Below, piece by piece: positions 18,978 through 27,628 of a DNA stretch of 64,000 nucleotides (positions within the stretch are counted from its first letter, which is position 1; every line of letters begins with the position of its first letter). The stretch is from Mucilaginibacter pallidiroseus (GTDB taxonomy: Bacteria; Bacteroidota; Bacteroidia; Sphingobacteriales; Sphingobacteriaceae). Below the pieces are notes generated by a model. The model searched no databases. It was not told the DNA's origin and was given only the letters and a program-made list of their open reading frames with translations. The translations under genes were made by a program, and so were the position numbers. Location of the stretch: NCBI RefSeq assembly GCF_007846085.1, contig NZ_VOEJ01000007.1, positions 1 through 64,000 on the forward strand, in the 5' to 3' direction.

Positions 18978-19009
18978 AAGTCTCCCGCGATTTTTGCGGG
19001 AGACTTGCC
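18978..19009 (-). terminator. Terminator after alpha/beta hydrolase 1
   Basis: AAGTCTCCCGC (18978-18988) pairs perfectly with GCGGGAGACTT (18996-19006). It lies 30 bases past the minus-strand stop at 19038. The T tail is weak. Confidence 0.65.
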
Positions 19010-19037
19010 TTTCATAGGTTGTTGTAAATAAGATGGG

Positions 19038-19910
19038 TTATTTTTTAATCTTACGATCCAGAAAATCTTTGATCTTTTCAGCGATTTCATTGCCGTGGCT
19101 TTCCAATGCGAAGTGACCGGCGTCAAACAAATGAAATTCCAGATTCTTAACATCCTTCTTGTAAGCTTCAGCGCCGCTTACCGGAAAAATATAGTCGTTC
19201 TTTCCATAGACAACCAGCATTTCCGGGTTATGGTCACGGAAGTATTGTTGCCACTCCGGATATTTGGGTGGATTGGTGCCGTAATCATAGAACATGTCGA
19301 GTTGTATCTGTCCGTTCTCCGGTCTTTCCAGGTGACGAAGGTCCATTTCCCAGTTATCGGGACTAATCACGGAGGTATCAGGCACACCGTGCGTATACTG
19401 CCACTTCAAACCATCCGGATTGTGGAAAGTACTTAATGTATGCTCGGCCTCCTTATTATTGTGATCTGCCCAGTAAGCTTTGAACGGATCCCAGAAAGTT
19501 TCCAGCCCTTCTTCATAGGCACAACCATTCTGAACGATAAGCGTATCGATCCTTTCCGGATGCTTTGAAGCAATTCTCCAGCCTACGGGGGCGCCGTAGT
19601 CCATCAGGTACAAGCTGTATTTGGTAATATTTAATTTGCTCAGTAACTCTTCAATAATTACTGCATAATTGTCAAAAGTATAGTCGAATTCAGCAATAGG
19701 CGGCTGCTCGCTTCTGCCGTAACCCGGGTAGTCGGCCGCGATCAAATGATACTTGTCGGATAATTGGTCGATCAGGTTCCTGAACATAAAAGACGATGCG
19801 GGGTACCCATGAAGCAATACCAGCGTTGGAGCATCTTTCGGTCCTGCTTCGCGGTAGAAAATGTTGACACCATTGATGTCGGTAAAGTGGTAAGTTGTTT
19901 GATTTTTCAT
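19038..19910 (-). CDS. Alpha/beta hydrolase, epoxide hydrolase / haloalkane dehalogenase-like (paralogue 1)
   Basis: The 290-residue single-domain hydrolase has no signal peptide. The oxyanion motif is LVLLHGYPASS (residues 31-40), the nucleophile is Asp104 in YLMDYGAPVG, and the base is His266 in FDAGHFALESHG. An Asp nucleophile places it with epoxide hydrolases and haloalkane dehalogenases. However, the Trp that follows the nucleophile in dehalogenases (DWG) is Tyr here, so the exact reaction is open. It is a near twin of the protein at 46104 and a more distant relative of that at 20365. A probable promoter lies at 19984-19991. Confidence 0.85.
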   Translation of the reverse strand: MKNQTTYHFTDINGVNIFYREAGPKDAPTLVLLHGYPASSFMFRNLIDQLSDKYHLIAADYPGYGRSEQPPIAEFDYTFDNYAVIIEELLSKLNITKYSLYLMDYGAPVGWRIASKHPERIDTLIVQNGCAYEEGLETFWDPFKAYWADHNNKEAEHTLSTFHNPDGLKWQYTHGVPDTSVISPDNWEMDLRHLERPENGQIQLDMFYDYGTNPPKYPEWQQYFRDHNPEMLVVYGKNDYIFPVSGAEAYKKDVKNLEFHLFDAGHFALESHGNEIAEKIKDFLDRKIKK

Positions 19911-19983
19911 GATTTAAAAATTTAATGATTTAAGATATTGGGATAATTTTTTACCGGATTATTGTTTATCACCGGCGACATTT

Positions 19984-19991
19984 CAAAAGTA
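19984..19991 (-). promoter_or_regulatory. Probable Bacteroidota -7 box for hydrolase 1
   Basis: On the minus strand this reads TACTTTTG, a full match to TAnnTTTG, about 75 bases before the start codon. Confidence 0.5.
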
Positions 19992-20034
19992 GACAGCCCT
20001 AAAGTTTTTTGTATATCACGCTAATTATACATGT

Positions 20035-20050
20035 TATCATTAAATTGATA
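20035..20050. promoter_or_regulatory. Inverted repeat TATCA-N6-TGATA
   Basis: TATCA and TGATA flank a six-base spacer, about 45 bases upstream of the -7 box of hydrolase 1. It may be an operator. The paralogue at 46104 also has a TGATA/TATCA repeat upstream of its promoter. Confidence 0.4.
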
Positions 20051-20194
20051 CATATGAGATCAGCCTCATGTACAGGTATTTAGCAACCATTAGAGACCTT
20101 TTTAAATCCAGATTGGAAAGCAAGTAAAAAGCTATCCGGTCCAAGGAGAGGTGCATTTTTCGAATCAGTCCGTTAGCAAGTGTTTTGCGCGGAA

Positions 20195-20229
20195 AAAAAA
20201 TACCCCCGGGGTGGCCGGAGGTATTTTTT
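20195..20229 (-). terminator. Terminator after alpha/beta hydrolase 2
   Basis: AAAAAATACC (20195-20204) pairs with GGTATTTTTT (20220-20229) around a GC-rich loop. On the minus strand the hairpin ends in a T run. It sits about 135 bases past the stop at 20365. Confidence 0.8.
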
Positions 20230-20364
20230 AATCAAATGGGATCAGGAAGGAGAAGTCGTCATTATCGCGTTGGCAGTGCGCTTGCCCCAAATTTTCGTTT
20301 GCTCATGCGCTGGTGTGCCGGCTTTTCAGAACAATTTTCAGCAGCTAGATTATAATAGCCGGCG

Positions 20365-21258
20365 TTATCTTTCAGCTTTCTCCTGCAAAAAGGATCTGAT
20401 CAGCTGCGCAACCTCAACTCCATATTCTTCAAGCAGAAAGTGCCCCCCGTCGAATAAGTGAAGTTCCGCATCCGGCAGTTCCTTTTGATACGCTAAAGCA
20501 CCGGTACCCGGAAAGATCGTATCATTTTTACCCCAGGCGATCAACACCGGCGGCTGGTGCTCGCGGAGATAGGTCTGCCATTCTGGGTACCTGGGAAAAT
20601 TGCTGCCGTAATTGGCAAAAAGTATTTTTTGAACAGCTTTTTTGCCCGGCTGTCCAAAAAAGAAATGATCCATATAGTAACTGTCTGGACTAATACGATC
20701 CGGGTGCAGGGTACCTGAAACATATTGTTCTTTAATGCCCTCCAGCGACATCATATACTCGATCGCCGCGTCCAGGCCTGCAAAGTCCTCCGCTGCTGTC
20801 AGCGCACCAATCTTTTGTACATCCGGCCCGAGGCCTTCTAAAAATACATTGGCATTTTGAATGATCAGTGTTCTGACCAGTTCCGGCCTTTTTTTTATGA
20901 TCCGGAATCCGACCGGACCGCCGTAGTCCTGCATATAGAAGCTCATATGCTGAAGCTTTAGCTTATCTATAAATTGCTCAATGATCTCTGCCAGATGGTC
21001 AAAGGAGTAATCAAATTCTGAAGGATCCGGGCAACTGCTATAACCAAAACCGGGATAGTCGGGCGCGATCAAATGATATTCCCCGGAAAGCTGTTCAATC
21101 AGGTTGCGGAACATGTGCGATGATGAAGGGAACCCGTGAAGCAGTAAGATAGTGGGCTTTTCCGGATCTCCGGCCTCCCGGTAAAACAGTTCTACACCTC
21201 CAACCTTCACGGTGTTATAACGAACACCAAGGGCATTGATTTGGTCAGTTATTCTCAT
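20365..21258 (-). CDS. Alpha/beta hydrolase, epoxide hydrolase / haloalkane dehalogenase-like (paralogue 2)
   Basis: The 297-residue relative of the hydrolases at 19038 and 46104 has oxyanion motif ILLLHGFPSSSHMFRNL, nucleophile Asp in FYMQDYGGPVGFR, and base His in FDGGHFLLEEYG. As in its relatives, Tyr follows the nucleophile where dehalogenases have Trp. There is no signal peptide. A TAATTTTG box on the minus strand (21342-21349) matches the Bacteroidota -7 consensus about 85 bases upstream. It is on the same strand as hydrolase 1 but separated by a terminator, so it is transcribed independently. Confidence 0.85.
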   Translation of the reverse strand: MRITDQINALGVRYNTVKVGGVELFYREAGDPEKPTILLLHGFPSSSHMFRNLIEQLSGEYHLIAPDYPGFGYSSCPDPSEFDYSFDHLAEIIEQFIDKLKLQHMSFYMQDYGGPVGFRIIKKRPELVRTLIIQNANVFLEGLGPDVQKIGALTAAEDFAGLDAAIEYMMSLEGIKEQYVSGTLHPDRISPDSYYMDHFFFGQPGKKAVQKILFANYGSNFPRYPEWQTYLREHQPPVLIAWGKNDTIFPGTGALAYQKELPDAELHLFDGGHFLLEEYGVEVAQLIRSFLQEKAER

Positions 21259-21341
21259 AATTTTTTGATTTGTTTTTGTGATTGATACCGGTAAGCAACC
21301 GGATAATTAATTCTGAACGTTTCAGCCATGTCAGCTCAGAT

Positions 21342-21349
21342 CAAAATTA
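21342..21349 (-). promoter_or_regulatory. Probable -7 box for hydrolase 2
   Basis: On the minus strand it reads TAATTTTG, matching TAnnTTTG, with an 85-base leader to the start at 21258. Confidence 0.45.
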
Positions 21350-21640
21350 AGTCGATCTGTAGATGCCGGTATACCATTTATATAGTAAGTGGTATTAGTT
21401 TTATAATAGGTCAGGCTTTTACTTTTGATCGCTTGACGACGTGTTGGCCGCCCGGTCAGGAAAGGTCGAATTCTATTCCACCATGCTTCAAAAGTTTGAA
21501 CAAAGATTAAGTTCTGTCCACTGTACATCCATGCTGGATAATTCCCTCCGATAAACGGACTTGGAGTCGCCTATGAATTTTATGATAACAGTTATAAGCC
21601 GTGTGATGGAGCGCATCAGTTTTGAATAAGTTACGATCTG

Positions 21641-21648
21641 TAGCTTTG
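21641..21648 (+). promoter_or_regulatory. Probable -7 box for the DUF5706 gene
   Basis: TAGCTTTG matches TAnnTTTG, with a TTTG 16 bases upstream as a possible -33 element. Transcription would begin only about 14 bases before the ATG at 21668. Confidence 0.5.
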
Positions 21649-21667
21649 TCCCAACATTTCCCATGCT

Positions 21668-22885
21668 ATGGCACACAACGATTTAGAGAAAAACTCGGAG
21701 AAATATGTCGTCGCATATTACGGGAGCAACAGTGTTGCCGGCAATTATTTCCATGATCTCCGACATACTACATCGGTCGTCAAGACGATTAAACAGATTG
21801 CCGCACAAAGCGGACTTTCTAAAACTGAAATCCGGTACCTGAAGATCGCCGCCTGGTTCCAGTTTATAGGCTTCCTGGAGTCGCCGGAACGTCCCGAAGA
21901 AGCATCGGCGGAACTTGCCATGAATTTTTTGATCCGGGAAAATGCCGGAGATGAACCTTTACGGATCATTCCTGCTTTGATCAGGGCGAAAGCCTCCAAA
22001 ACTTTCCCCTCCGATCCGTTGGAAGAGACCCTGTTTGATGCCTGCCACCGCTATATGGCCCAGAAATCATTCTCAGATAACAACCGGGCCTTAAAACTGG
22101 AAGAGGAGTTCTTCAAACACCAGGAGATCGGCAAAACAGAATGGCTGAAGCGGAGTATTGTGGCGTTTGAAAATTTTCAATATTACACGGCATACGGTCG
22201 TACAGCATTCACAAAAAAAAAGGACAGCAACCTGGCGAAATTGAAAAAAGAGCTATGGGTGCGGGAACTGGACCTTGCCGAAAAGCATGCTGAACCTGCG
22301 GGTAAAAAAAGTATGGCGATTCATCAGGAAAAAGAAGCCACAGAAAGAGGGATCGATACGATGTTCCGGGTCGCTTGTTCATATAACGAGCGGCTGATTT
22401 CGGTCGCGGACAATAAAGCGCATCTCCTTATTACGGTGAATTCCATCATGATGTCGGCGATCATCAGCCTGGTGTTGCGTAAGCTTCCGGAAAATAATTA
22501 CCTGAGCTTACCAACTTTCATCCTGCTGGTTACCAGTTTTCTTTCGACCATCTTTTCTATTCTGGCGACCCGTCCACCGGTTCCAGCGGGAAAATTTACC
22601 CAACCGGAGATGGAGAAAAGAGAAGTAAATCTGCTTTACTTTGGCAATTACTATAAGATGGAAGCAGATGAATACCTGCACAGTCTGCATCAGGTTATAG
22701 CCAGCCAGGGGTTTCTTTATGATATGCTGGCCCGAAATATCTATGCCCAGGGTAAGATACTCGGAAAGAAATATGACTTTCTTCGAAAAGCCTATAGTAT
22801 TTTCCTTTTCGGCCTGACCATTTCCATTCTTGCATTTATGATTGCTTACTTTTTGCGGCCTCTGCCGGAAGTTACGCGTACCTAG
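21668..22885 (+). CDS. DUF5706 (Pycsar-effector-like) membrane protein with a degenerate HD domain
   Basis: The 405-residue protein has two parts. Residues about 15-190 follow the HD-phosphohydrolase pattern (FHDLRHTTSVVKTI, then KIAAWFQFIGFL, then RPEEASAELAMNFL). However, the catalytic HD pair expected in AAWFHDIG is QF at 64-65, and the HE of the next motif reads PEE, so metal binding should be lost. Residues about 215-400 match DUF5706: RGIDTMFRVACSYNERLISV, ADNKAHLLITVNSIMM, two membrane segments at about 255-303, and a last one at about 372-396. In Pycsar phage defence this transmembrane domain is the effector gated by cCMP or cUMP. No cyclase gene is visible in the window. A kinase/sigma-54 activator pair follows downstream. 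Confidence 0.8.
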   Translation: MAHNDLEKNSEKYVVAYYGSNSVAGNYFHDLRHTTSVVKTIKQIAAQSGLSKTEIRYLKIAAWFQFIGFLESPERPEEASAELAMNFLIRENAGDEPLRIIPALIRAKASKTFPSDPLEETLFDACHRYMAQKSFSDNNRALKLEEEFFKHQEIGKTEWLKRSIVAFENFQYYTAYGRTAFTKKKDSNLAKLKKELWVRELDLAEKHAEPAGKKSMAIHQEKEATERGIDTMFRVACSYNERLISVADNKAHLLITVNSIMMSAIISLVLRKLPENNYLSLPTFILLVTSFLSTIFSILATRPPVPAGKFTQPEMEKREVNLLYFGNYYKMEADEYLHSLHQVIASQGFLYDMLARNIYAQGKILGKKYDFLRKAYSIFLFGLTISILAFMIAYFLRPLPEVTRT

Positions 22886-22897
22886 CCATTCGGAATT

Positions 22898-23050
22898 ATG
22901 AAGAAGTTTCCTTTCATGGTGTTTCCGCAGGTCACTGCGATCTACATCGCCTTTAACTTCAATGCTTTTTACAGCGACTTGCTGTTCAGGCAACGACCAG
23001 ATATCATAGAGACCGTTTATCCTTTTAACATGAAGACACTCGCATGGTAA
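22898..23050 (+). CDS. Possible 50-residue protein, unknown
   Basis: An ATG 12 bases after the DUF5706 stop opens 50 codons (MKKFPFMVFPQVTAIYIAFN...) containing one hydrophobic stretch. There is no strong ribosome site and I know no relative. It may be a real small membrane peptide in the DUF5706 transcript or chance. Confidence 0.25.
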   Translation: MKKFPFMVFPQVTAIYIAFNFNAFYSDLLFRQRPDIIETVYPFNMKTLAW

Positions 23051-23157
23051 TTTGTAACAGGTACGGCAGCCAATTCTTCCTGATCAATGAATATTCGGTA
23101 TATTCGGTCAACAGGATTTTTACCCATTTTACCCGGCTACATCCGATGAGATGCGCT

Positions 23158-24357
23158 ATGAAACCCAAATATCTCAGCATCATTCAAAAAAGGCTTTTGC
23201 CGGTTGTCTGGGTGATCCTCTTTGTTTCTTACTTTATCCCCAAAGCAAATGCCCAGCATAATATTGGCGGATCCGAAGGTTTTGCCCGGCAAAACATGCC
23301 CGCCCTCACTGCTTTCCGTACGCAGGCCGTCAGTTACGGCGTCATATGGCCGCACATCTGTCAACCAAATAACATTCGCCCGACAGTAAAAAGAATCCCG
23401 GACTTCATCTATGGCCCACAACGGACTGAAAAAATTCCCGATCCCGCCTTCAATTACAAGAGCAGTAAAAGCACACATGTTTTATCAGTACGTTATGTGG
23501 ACGAGAAAGGGGACCACAAAAATATACCTGGTGAAGGCCGGCACCAACCAACGCAGATGACAGGGCGCGTAGCAGATATGAATAAAAATTTAAAAATTGC
23601 GGTTGGAGGGCTATTGCTCCTCATAATCGTTCTTTTATTGCAACTTTACAGGATCAGGCTCAACGACAACCGGTCAATGCTAGCCAGCCAACGCGAACTT
23701 GACCAGAAAAATACGTTTATCGAAACGCTGAACAGCAATCAGGAAAAATTGCTTAAAGAGAAGGAATGGTTACTTAAAGAAGTGCAACACCGGGTTAAGA
23801 ACAGCCTTCAGGTGGTCACCAGTTTACTCTATTCACAATCTCTTTATTTAGAAGATGGTGCGGCCATACAGGCTATCAAAGATAGCTTACGACGTATGCA
23901 GGCGATGTCACTGATCCATCAGAAGCTTTATCAGGACAACAATACAAGCACCATATCAATGCCGGAATATATTGATGACCTGGTAGCCTATCTGTACGAG
24001 AGTTTCGACGCAGATAGCCATATTGTTTTTGAACGGGCTATAGAGCCGATAGAGCTTGACGTATCGCAGGTGCTTCCTTTAGGGCTCATCTTTACCGAGG
24101 GCATCGTCAATGCGATTAAGTATGCCTTTCTAAAGGGACAGCAGGGAGTCGTGCGCCTGTATCTGGGTTATGATGGCCCGGGACATTTGTTGCTTGAAAT
24201 CTCCGATAACGGGATCGGTCTACCGGCAGGCCTGGACGCTATGGAACATAACTCCCTGGGTCTCGACCTTATCCAGGGTTTGTCCAAGCAACTGAAGGGC
24301 AACTTTCGGATCGAAAATAACAATGGTGTAAAAATCACGGTGCGGTTTGCTGTTTAG
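23158..24357 (+). CDS. Sensor histidine kinase, HisKA_2 type, without TPRs (two-heptad helix)
   Basis: The ATG at 23158 begins a plausible signal peptide or anchor (residues 1-33, ending PKANAQ); an ATG at 23146 and a longer frame from 23044 are alternatives. The product is 399 residues. A short export-side region of about 110 residues replaces the TPR domain. One membrane segment (IAVGGLLLLIIVLLLQLY) is followed by a coiled helix with two heptads (NQEKLLK, EKEWLLK). Then come the box EVQHRVKNSLQ with His211 and HATPase motifs TEGIVNAIKYAF, DNGIGLP and SLGLDLIQGL. The N box has TEG in place of NEA. The start of the sigma-54 activator lies 33 bases downstream, so the two form an operon and a cognate pair is likely. 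Confidence 0.85.
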   Translation: MKPKYLSIIQKRLLPVVWVILFVSYFIPKANAQHNIGGSEGFARQNMPALTAFRTQAVSYGVIWPHICQPNNIRPTVKRIPDFIYGPQRTEKIPDPAFNYKSSKSTHVLSVRYVDEKGDHKNIPGEGRHQPTQMTGRVADMNKNLKIAVGGLLLLIIVLLLQLYRIRLNDNRSMLASQRELDQKNTFIETLNSNQEKLLKEKEWLLKEVQHRVKNSLQVVTSLLYSQSLYLEDGAAIQAIKDSLRRMQAMSLIHQKLYQDNNTSTISMPEYIDDLVAYLYESFDADSHIVFERAIEPIELDVSQVLPLGLIFTEGIVNAIKYAFLKGQQGVVRLYLGYDGPGHLLLEISDNGIGLPAGLDAMEHNSLGLDLIQGLSKQLKGNFRIENNNGVKITVRFAV

Positions 24358-24390
24358 ACAGCCGAACGTCAACGTTAATAATCAGCAAAA

Positions 24391-26346
24391 GTGAATATGA
24401 ATAAAAAAATACTGATCGTTGAAGATGAATTTGTGGTAGCGAATGCATTGCGTCTGACTTTGGAACAGGCAGGCTATACCATAACCGGCATTGCCTCTTC
24501 CGCAGAAGAAGCGGAGAAAATGCTGCAAATTCAAAGACCGGATCTTGTGCTTTTGGATATTCAACTGGATGGAAAGCGTTCGGGCATCGACCTGGCCGGG
24601 AAGCTTAATGAAGATGATATCGCCTTCATCTATTTGTCTGCGAATTCCAGCCAAAAGATACTTGAAGAAGCCAAGGCTACCGATCCTTACGGATTCCTGG
24701 TCAAACCATTCAGAGAAAGAGACCTGCTGGTAACGCTCGACATCGCCTCATACCGGCAAAGGAGTGCAATGGAGTCCAGGTTGCAGCAGGAAGTGCTCTT
24801 GCAGAAACACCTGGCGGACATCGGTAATGAAATTTCGGACGCTAACCAGAAACTATTAAAAGTTGCCCAGGCCATGCGGGTATTTATACCCTTTGATCTT
24901 GTTGTTTCGGGTAGTCGACCGGCAAATGCCGGGCAGTTCACTGATTCCGCATACCTACGAATCGGATATGATGAATACCAGTATATCGGTGAAAAGGAAT
25001 TAATGACCATTGCGGGCCTGAGCAGCAGCAGCCTTTCGGGGATACTCAAAGACAGTTATGAGCTGACCGGTAGTACGCGGTATGAAGGAATATCAGACGA
25101 GCTTACCGCATTTACGCCCTTGCAGAAGGTGTGGCTCAATTGCTTCAAAATGAGCTCTTCATTGATGTTCTCGGTGGTTACCGGCAACGGAGCCATGGTA
25201 GACTATAGCTTTTATAGCCGTGAGCGCAATGCGTATAAGCAAAAACATGTAGCCGTATTAAGGCTTTTCAAGAACTGTTTGACTAATGTGACTGATAAAA
25301 TGATGTTGTCAGGAACGGTATCACCTGCCATAGAACACATCACTACCAGTATGGTGCCCGGAATGGAGCCAAACCTCCAGGAATTCAAAGGGATTATCGG
25401 CAAGCATCCGCTCTTACTGGCGGCTTTGGATTTTGCCACCCAGGTAGCACCTTACAATACGTCCGTGTTGATACTTGGTGAAAGTGGGACCGGAAAAGAA
25501 AAGGTCGCTCATGCCATTCACGATCTGTCAACCAGAAAAAACGGCCCGTTCATCGAAGTAAATTGCGGTGCAATACCGGCCACCCTCATAGAATCAGAGT
25601 TGTTCGGCCACGAAAAAGGCGCATTTACAGGGGCTACTGAGAAAAGAAAAGGCAGGTTTGAGCAGGCGGAAGGAGGCACTGTCTTTTTGGATGAGATCGG
25701 AGAACTACCTTTAGAAATGCAGGTTAAATTGTTACGTGTCTTACAGGAAAGGGAAATCAATTACGTAGGGAGCAATATTCCAAAGAAAGTGGATGTACGT
25801 ATCGTGGCCGCTACCAACCGTAACCTAGAGAAAGAAGTCGCAGATGGCAATTTCAGGCTTGACCTGTATTATCGCTTGAATGTATTTCCAATAACATTGC
25901 CGCCCTTGCGGGAGAGAAAAAGCGATATTGTGGATCTGATCAACTTTTTTGCCCACAAATTCTGCAATAGTTTCCATAAAGAGTTTAACGGTATATCGCC
26001 GTCGATGATCGATGCCATGCTGGCTTATCAATGGCCGGGAAATATCCGGGAACTGGAGAACGTGCTGGAGCGGTCCGTTATCCTCAACAGCGGAAATTCG
26101 GAATTGGAATTAAAACAGCACCTGACCGGTGCCACGCCGGAACAGTCAGGCAAGGCCGGTATGGAGACACTTGAGGATGTCAAAAACTCACAGCGCCAAA
26201 CGGAAAAAGCCTATATCATTTCTGTCCTCAAAAAAACAGAGGGACGAATCCGAGGAAACAATGGCGCGGCGGAACTACTTAACCTTAAGCCTACGACCCT
26301 GGAATCAAGAATGGCTAAATTAGGTATAAAGAAGGAAGATTATTAA
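24391..26346 (+). CDS. Sigma-54-dependent response regulator (receiver, GAF-like region, AAA+, Fis HTH)
   Basis: The 651-residue NtrC-type activator has an N-terminal receiver (ILIVEDE, phospho-acceptor Asp56 in [10 protein letters not shown], Lys in [10 protein letters not shown]). A region of about 140-340 is probably a GAF-like sensor domain. The AAA+ domain has Walker A GESGTGKE near 363, the sigma-54 contact loop GAFTGA near 410, Walker [12 protein letters not shown] and the arginine region [13 protein letters not shown]. The Fis-type DNA-binding helix is at the end ([19 protein letters not shown]). All key motifs are intact, so it should drive sigma-54 promoters. It pairs with the kinase directly upstream; an alternative start at 24397 changes little. 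Its targets are unknown; the lipase-like gene downstream is a candidate. Confidence 0.92.
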   Translation: MNMNKKILIVEDEFVVANALRLTLEQAGYTITGIASSAEEAEKMLQIQRPDLVLLDIQLDGKRSGIDLAGKLNEDDIAFIYLSANSSQKILEEAKATDPYGFLVKPFRERDLLVTLDIASYRQRSAMESRLQQEVLLQKHLADIGNEISDANQKLLKVAQAMRVFIPFDLVVSGSRPANAGQFTDSAYLRIGYDEYQYIGEKELMTIAGLSSSSLSGILKDSYELTGSTRYEGISDELTAFTPLQKVWLNCFKMSSSLMFSVVTGNGAMVDYSFYSRERNAYKQKHVAVLRLFKNCLTNVTDKMMLSGTVSPAIEHITTSMVPGMEPNLQEFKGIIGKHPLLLAALDFATQVAPYNTSVLILGESGTGKEKVAHAIHDLSTRKNGPFIEVNCGAIPATLIESELFGHEKGAFTGATEKRKGRFEQAEGGTVFLDEIGELPLEMQVKLLRVLQEREINYVGSNIPKKVDVRIVAATNRNLEKEVADGNFRLDLYYRLNVFPITLPPLRERKSDIVDLINFFAHKFCNSFHKEFNGISPSMIDAMLAYQWPGNIRELENVLERSVILNSGNSELELKQHLTGATPEQSGKAGMETLEDVKNSQRQTEKAYIISVLKKTEGRIRGNNGAAELLNLKPTTLESRMAKLGIKKEDY

Positions 26347-26653
26347 GGCCCGGGTGGAAGCTGAAGCTGATGAAACATTCCGCAGACGTTTGTAAATACA
26401 TAATCTCCGTTAGTATCTTAATGATGCGGGCTTCATTTTCAAACCCGAAAAGCTCCTACCAGCATCGCTTAACTCCAATTTTTTCAGAGTCTCATCCAGA
26501 TCACCTCCGATTTTTTCGGAGGTAATTAATAATTCCGCAATTTAATTAACTATTTAATATTTTATAAATAATTTATTTACAGTTATTTATAAAATTTAAA
26601 AGTTAAATAGCCTGTTATAATTTCTGTGGCACGTCTTTGACTATGCTATAGTC
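26347..26653. promoter_or_regulatory. AT-rich region with three inverted repeats before the lipase-like gene
   Basis: Three structures stand out. A perfect 8-bp hairpin ACCTCCGA/TCGGAGGT (26503-26523) has a T5 loop and no T tail. A perfect 13-bp inverted repeat ATTTTATAAATAA/TTATTTATAAAAT lies at 26559-26571 and 26583-26595. A GACTAT/ATAGTC hairpin (26639-26653) abuts the ATG at 26654. TGGCACG at 26627-26633 resembles a sigma-54 -24 box, but the -12 part is poor. The layout suggests a regulator-bound upstream region. Confidence 0.5.
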
Positions 26654-27493
26654 ATGGAAACGAGCAATCAACCAAAACCAGCAACATTCATCAATCAAAA
26701 AGGGCAGCACGTTTACTATCGGAACTGGGTGCCGGAAGGTAAACCCAAAGGCATTATCCTTATCATCCACGGGTTAAATTCCCATGGTGGATATTATCAG
26801 AACTTTGCCGCCCAGCTCAGAGAGAATGGATTTGAAGTTTACGCGATCGACCTTGCTGGCCGCGGTCGGTCGGAAGGAGAACGTTACTATATCGCCGATT
26901 ATCACGACGTGTTTGCCGATATTGACCTCTTGATGAATATCGCCAGTTCTGCGTGTCCATTAAAGCCTATCTTTTTGTTTGGTCATAGCGCAGGCGGCGT
27001 TTTCGCATCTGCTTATGCAATTGAAAACCAATCCAAGCTACAGGGCCTTATTTCGGAAAGTTTTGCCTTCAAAATCCCAGCGCCAGCTTTCGCACTTGCG
27101 GCCATAAAATTTCTGGCGCGCATCATCCCACATACCCGGCTTGTCAAACTGAATAATGAAGATTTTTCCCGTGATAGTTCAGTCGTGCTGAAAATGGATA
27201 AAGATCCGCTTTTGGAGAACGAAAAACAGCCGGCTAAAACCATGCAGCAACTTTTGCTTGCGGCCGAATACCTGAAAAAAGGAATGCCTGCAATTAAGCT
27301 TCCCATCCTTATACTACACGGTACAGCGGATAAGGCCACTGAGCCGGCAGGAAGCGAGTATTTCGTGGAACATGCGTCTTCGGCTGACAAACAGCTTAAT
27401 CTTTATGAAGGGCACTATCATGATCTGTTGAATGACAAATATAACGGGATCGTCAGCAGGGATATCCTGCTCTGGCTGAATCAAAGAGTTTAA
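26654..27493 (+). CDS. Alpha/beta hydrolase, monoacylglycerol lipase / lysophospholipase-like
   Basis: The 279-residue cytosolic hydrolase has oxyanion motif IILIIHGLNSHGGYYQNFA, typical of Hydrolase_4. The serine nucleophile is near residue 113 in LFGHSAGGVFASAYA, the acid Asp in LILHGTADKATEPAGS, and the His in YEGHYHDLLND. The family cleaves monoacylglycerols, lysophospholipids or short esters. It lies 307 bases after the sigma-54 activator and 135 bases before a LysR gene on the same strand, so either may control it. Confidence 0.85.
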   Translation: METSNQPKPATFINQKGQHVYYRNWVPEGKPKGIILIIHGLNSHGGYYQNFAAQLRENGFEVYAIDLAGRGRSEGERYYIADYHDVFADIDLLMNIASSACPLKPIFLFGHSAGGVFASAYAIENQSKLQGLISESFAFKIPAPAFALAAIKFLARIIPHTRLVKLNNEDFSRDSSVVLKMDKDPLLENEKQPAKTMQQLLLAAEYLKKGMPAIKLPILILHGTADKATEPAGSEYFVEHASSADKQLNLYEGHYHDLLNDKYNGIVSRDILLWLNQRV

Positions 27494-27628
27494 TCCTATG
27501 ATACCAGTGCAAATACTCATAACGAACCGATACACATCAAGAAGTATTCAGCATTTCGTTTGCCAGACACAAAACCTGGTCAGCGTTTGCTCCCAATAAA
27601 TTATTTAAAACACTTAATCCTACAATCT

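Larger units (their letters stand above)
19911..20364. other. Regulatory gap between two hydrolase genes
   Basis: It holds the promoter and an inverted repeat upstream of hydrolase 1, and the terminator of hydrolase 2 (20195-20229). No gene is evident. Confidence 0.5.
21259..21667. other. Divergent promoter region
   Basis: The region separates hydrolase 2 (minus) from the DUF5706 gene (plus). It holds the two -7 boxes (21342-21349 minus, 21641-21648 plus) and the palindrome GGTATACC near 21368. No gene is evident. Confidence 0.5.

Noticed and set aside
23044..23157. Upstream start for the TPR-less kinase
   Set aside because: It overlaps the preceding small frame and would put 38 extra residues before the signal peptide.
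26627..26641. Sigma-54 promoter before the lipase-like gene
   Set aside because: The -24 part TGGCACG fits, but the -12 GC is replaced by AC at the required spacing.
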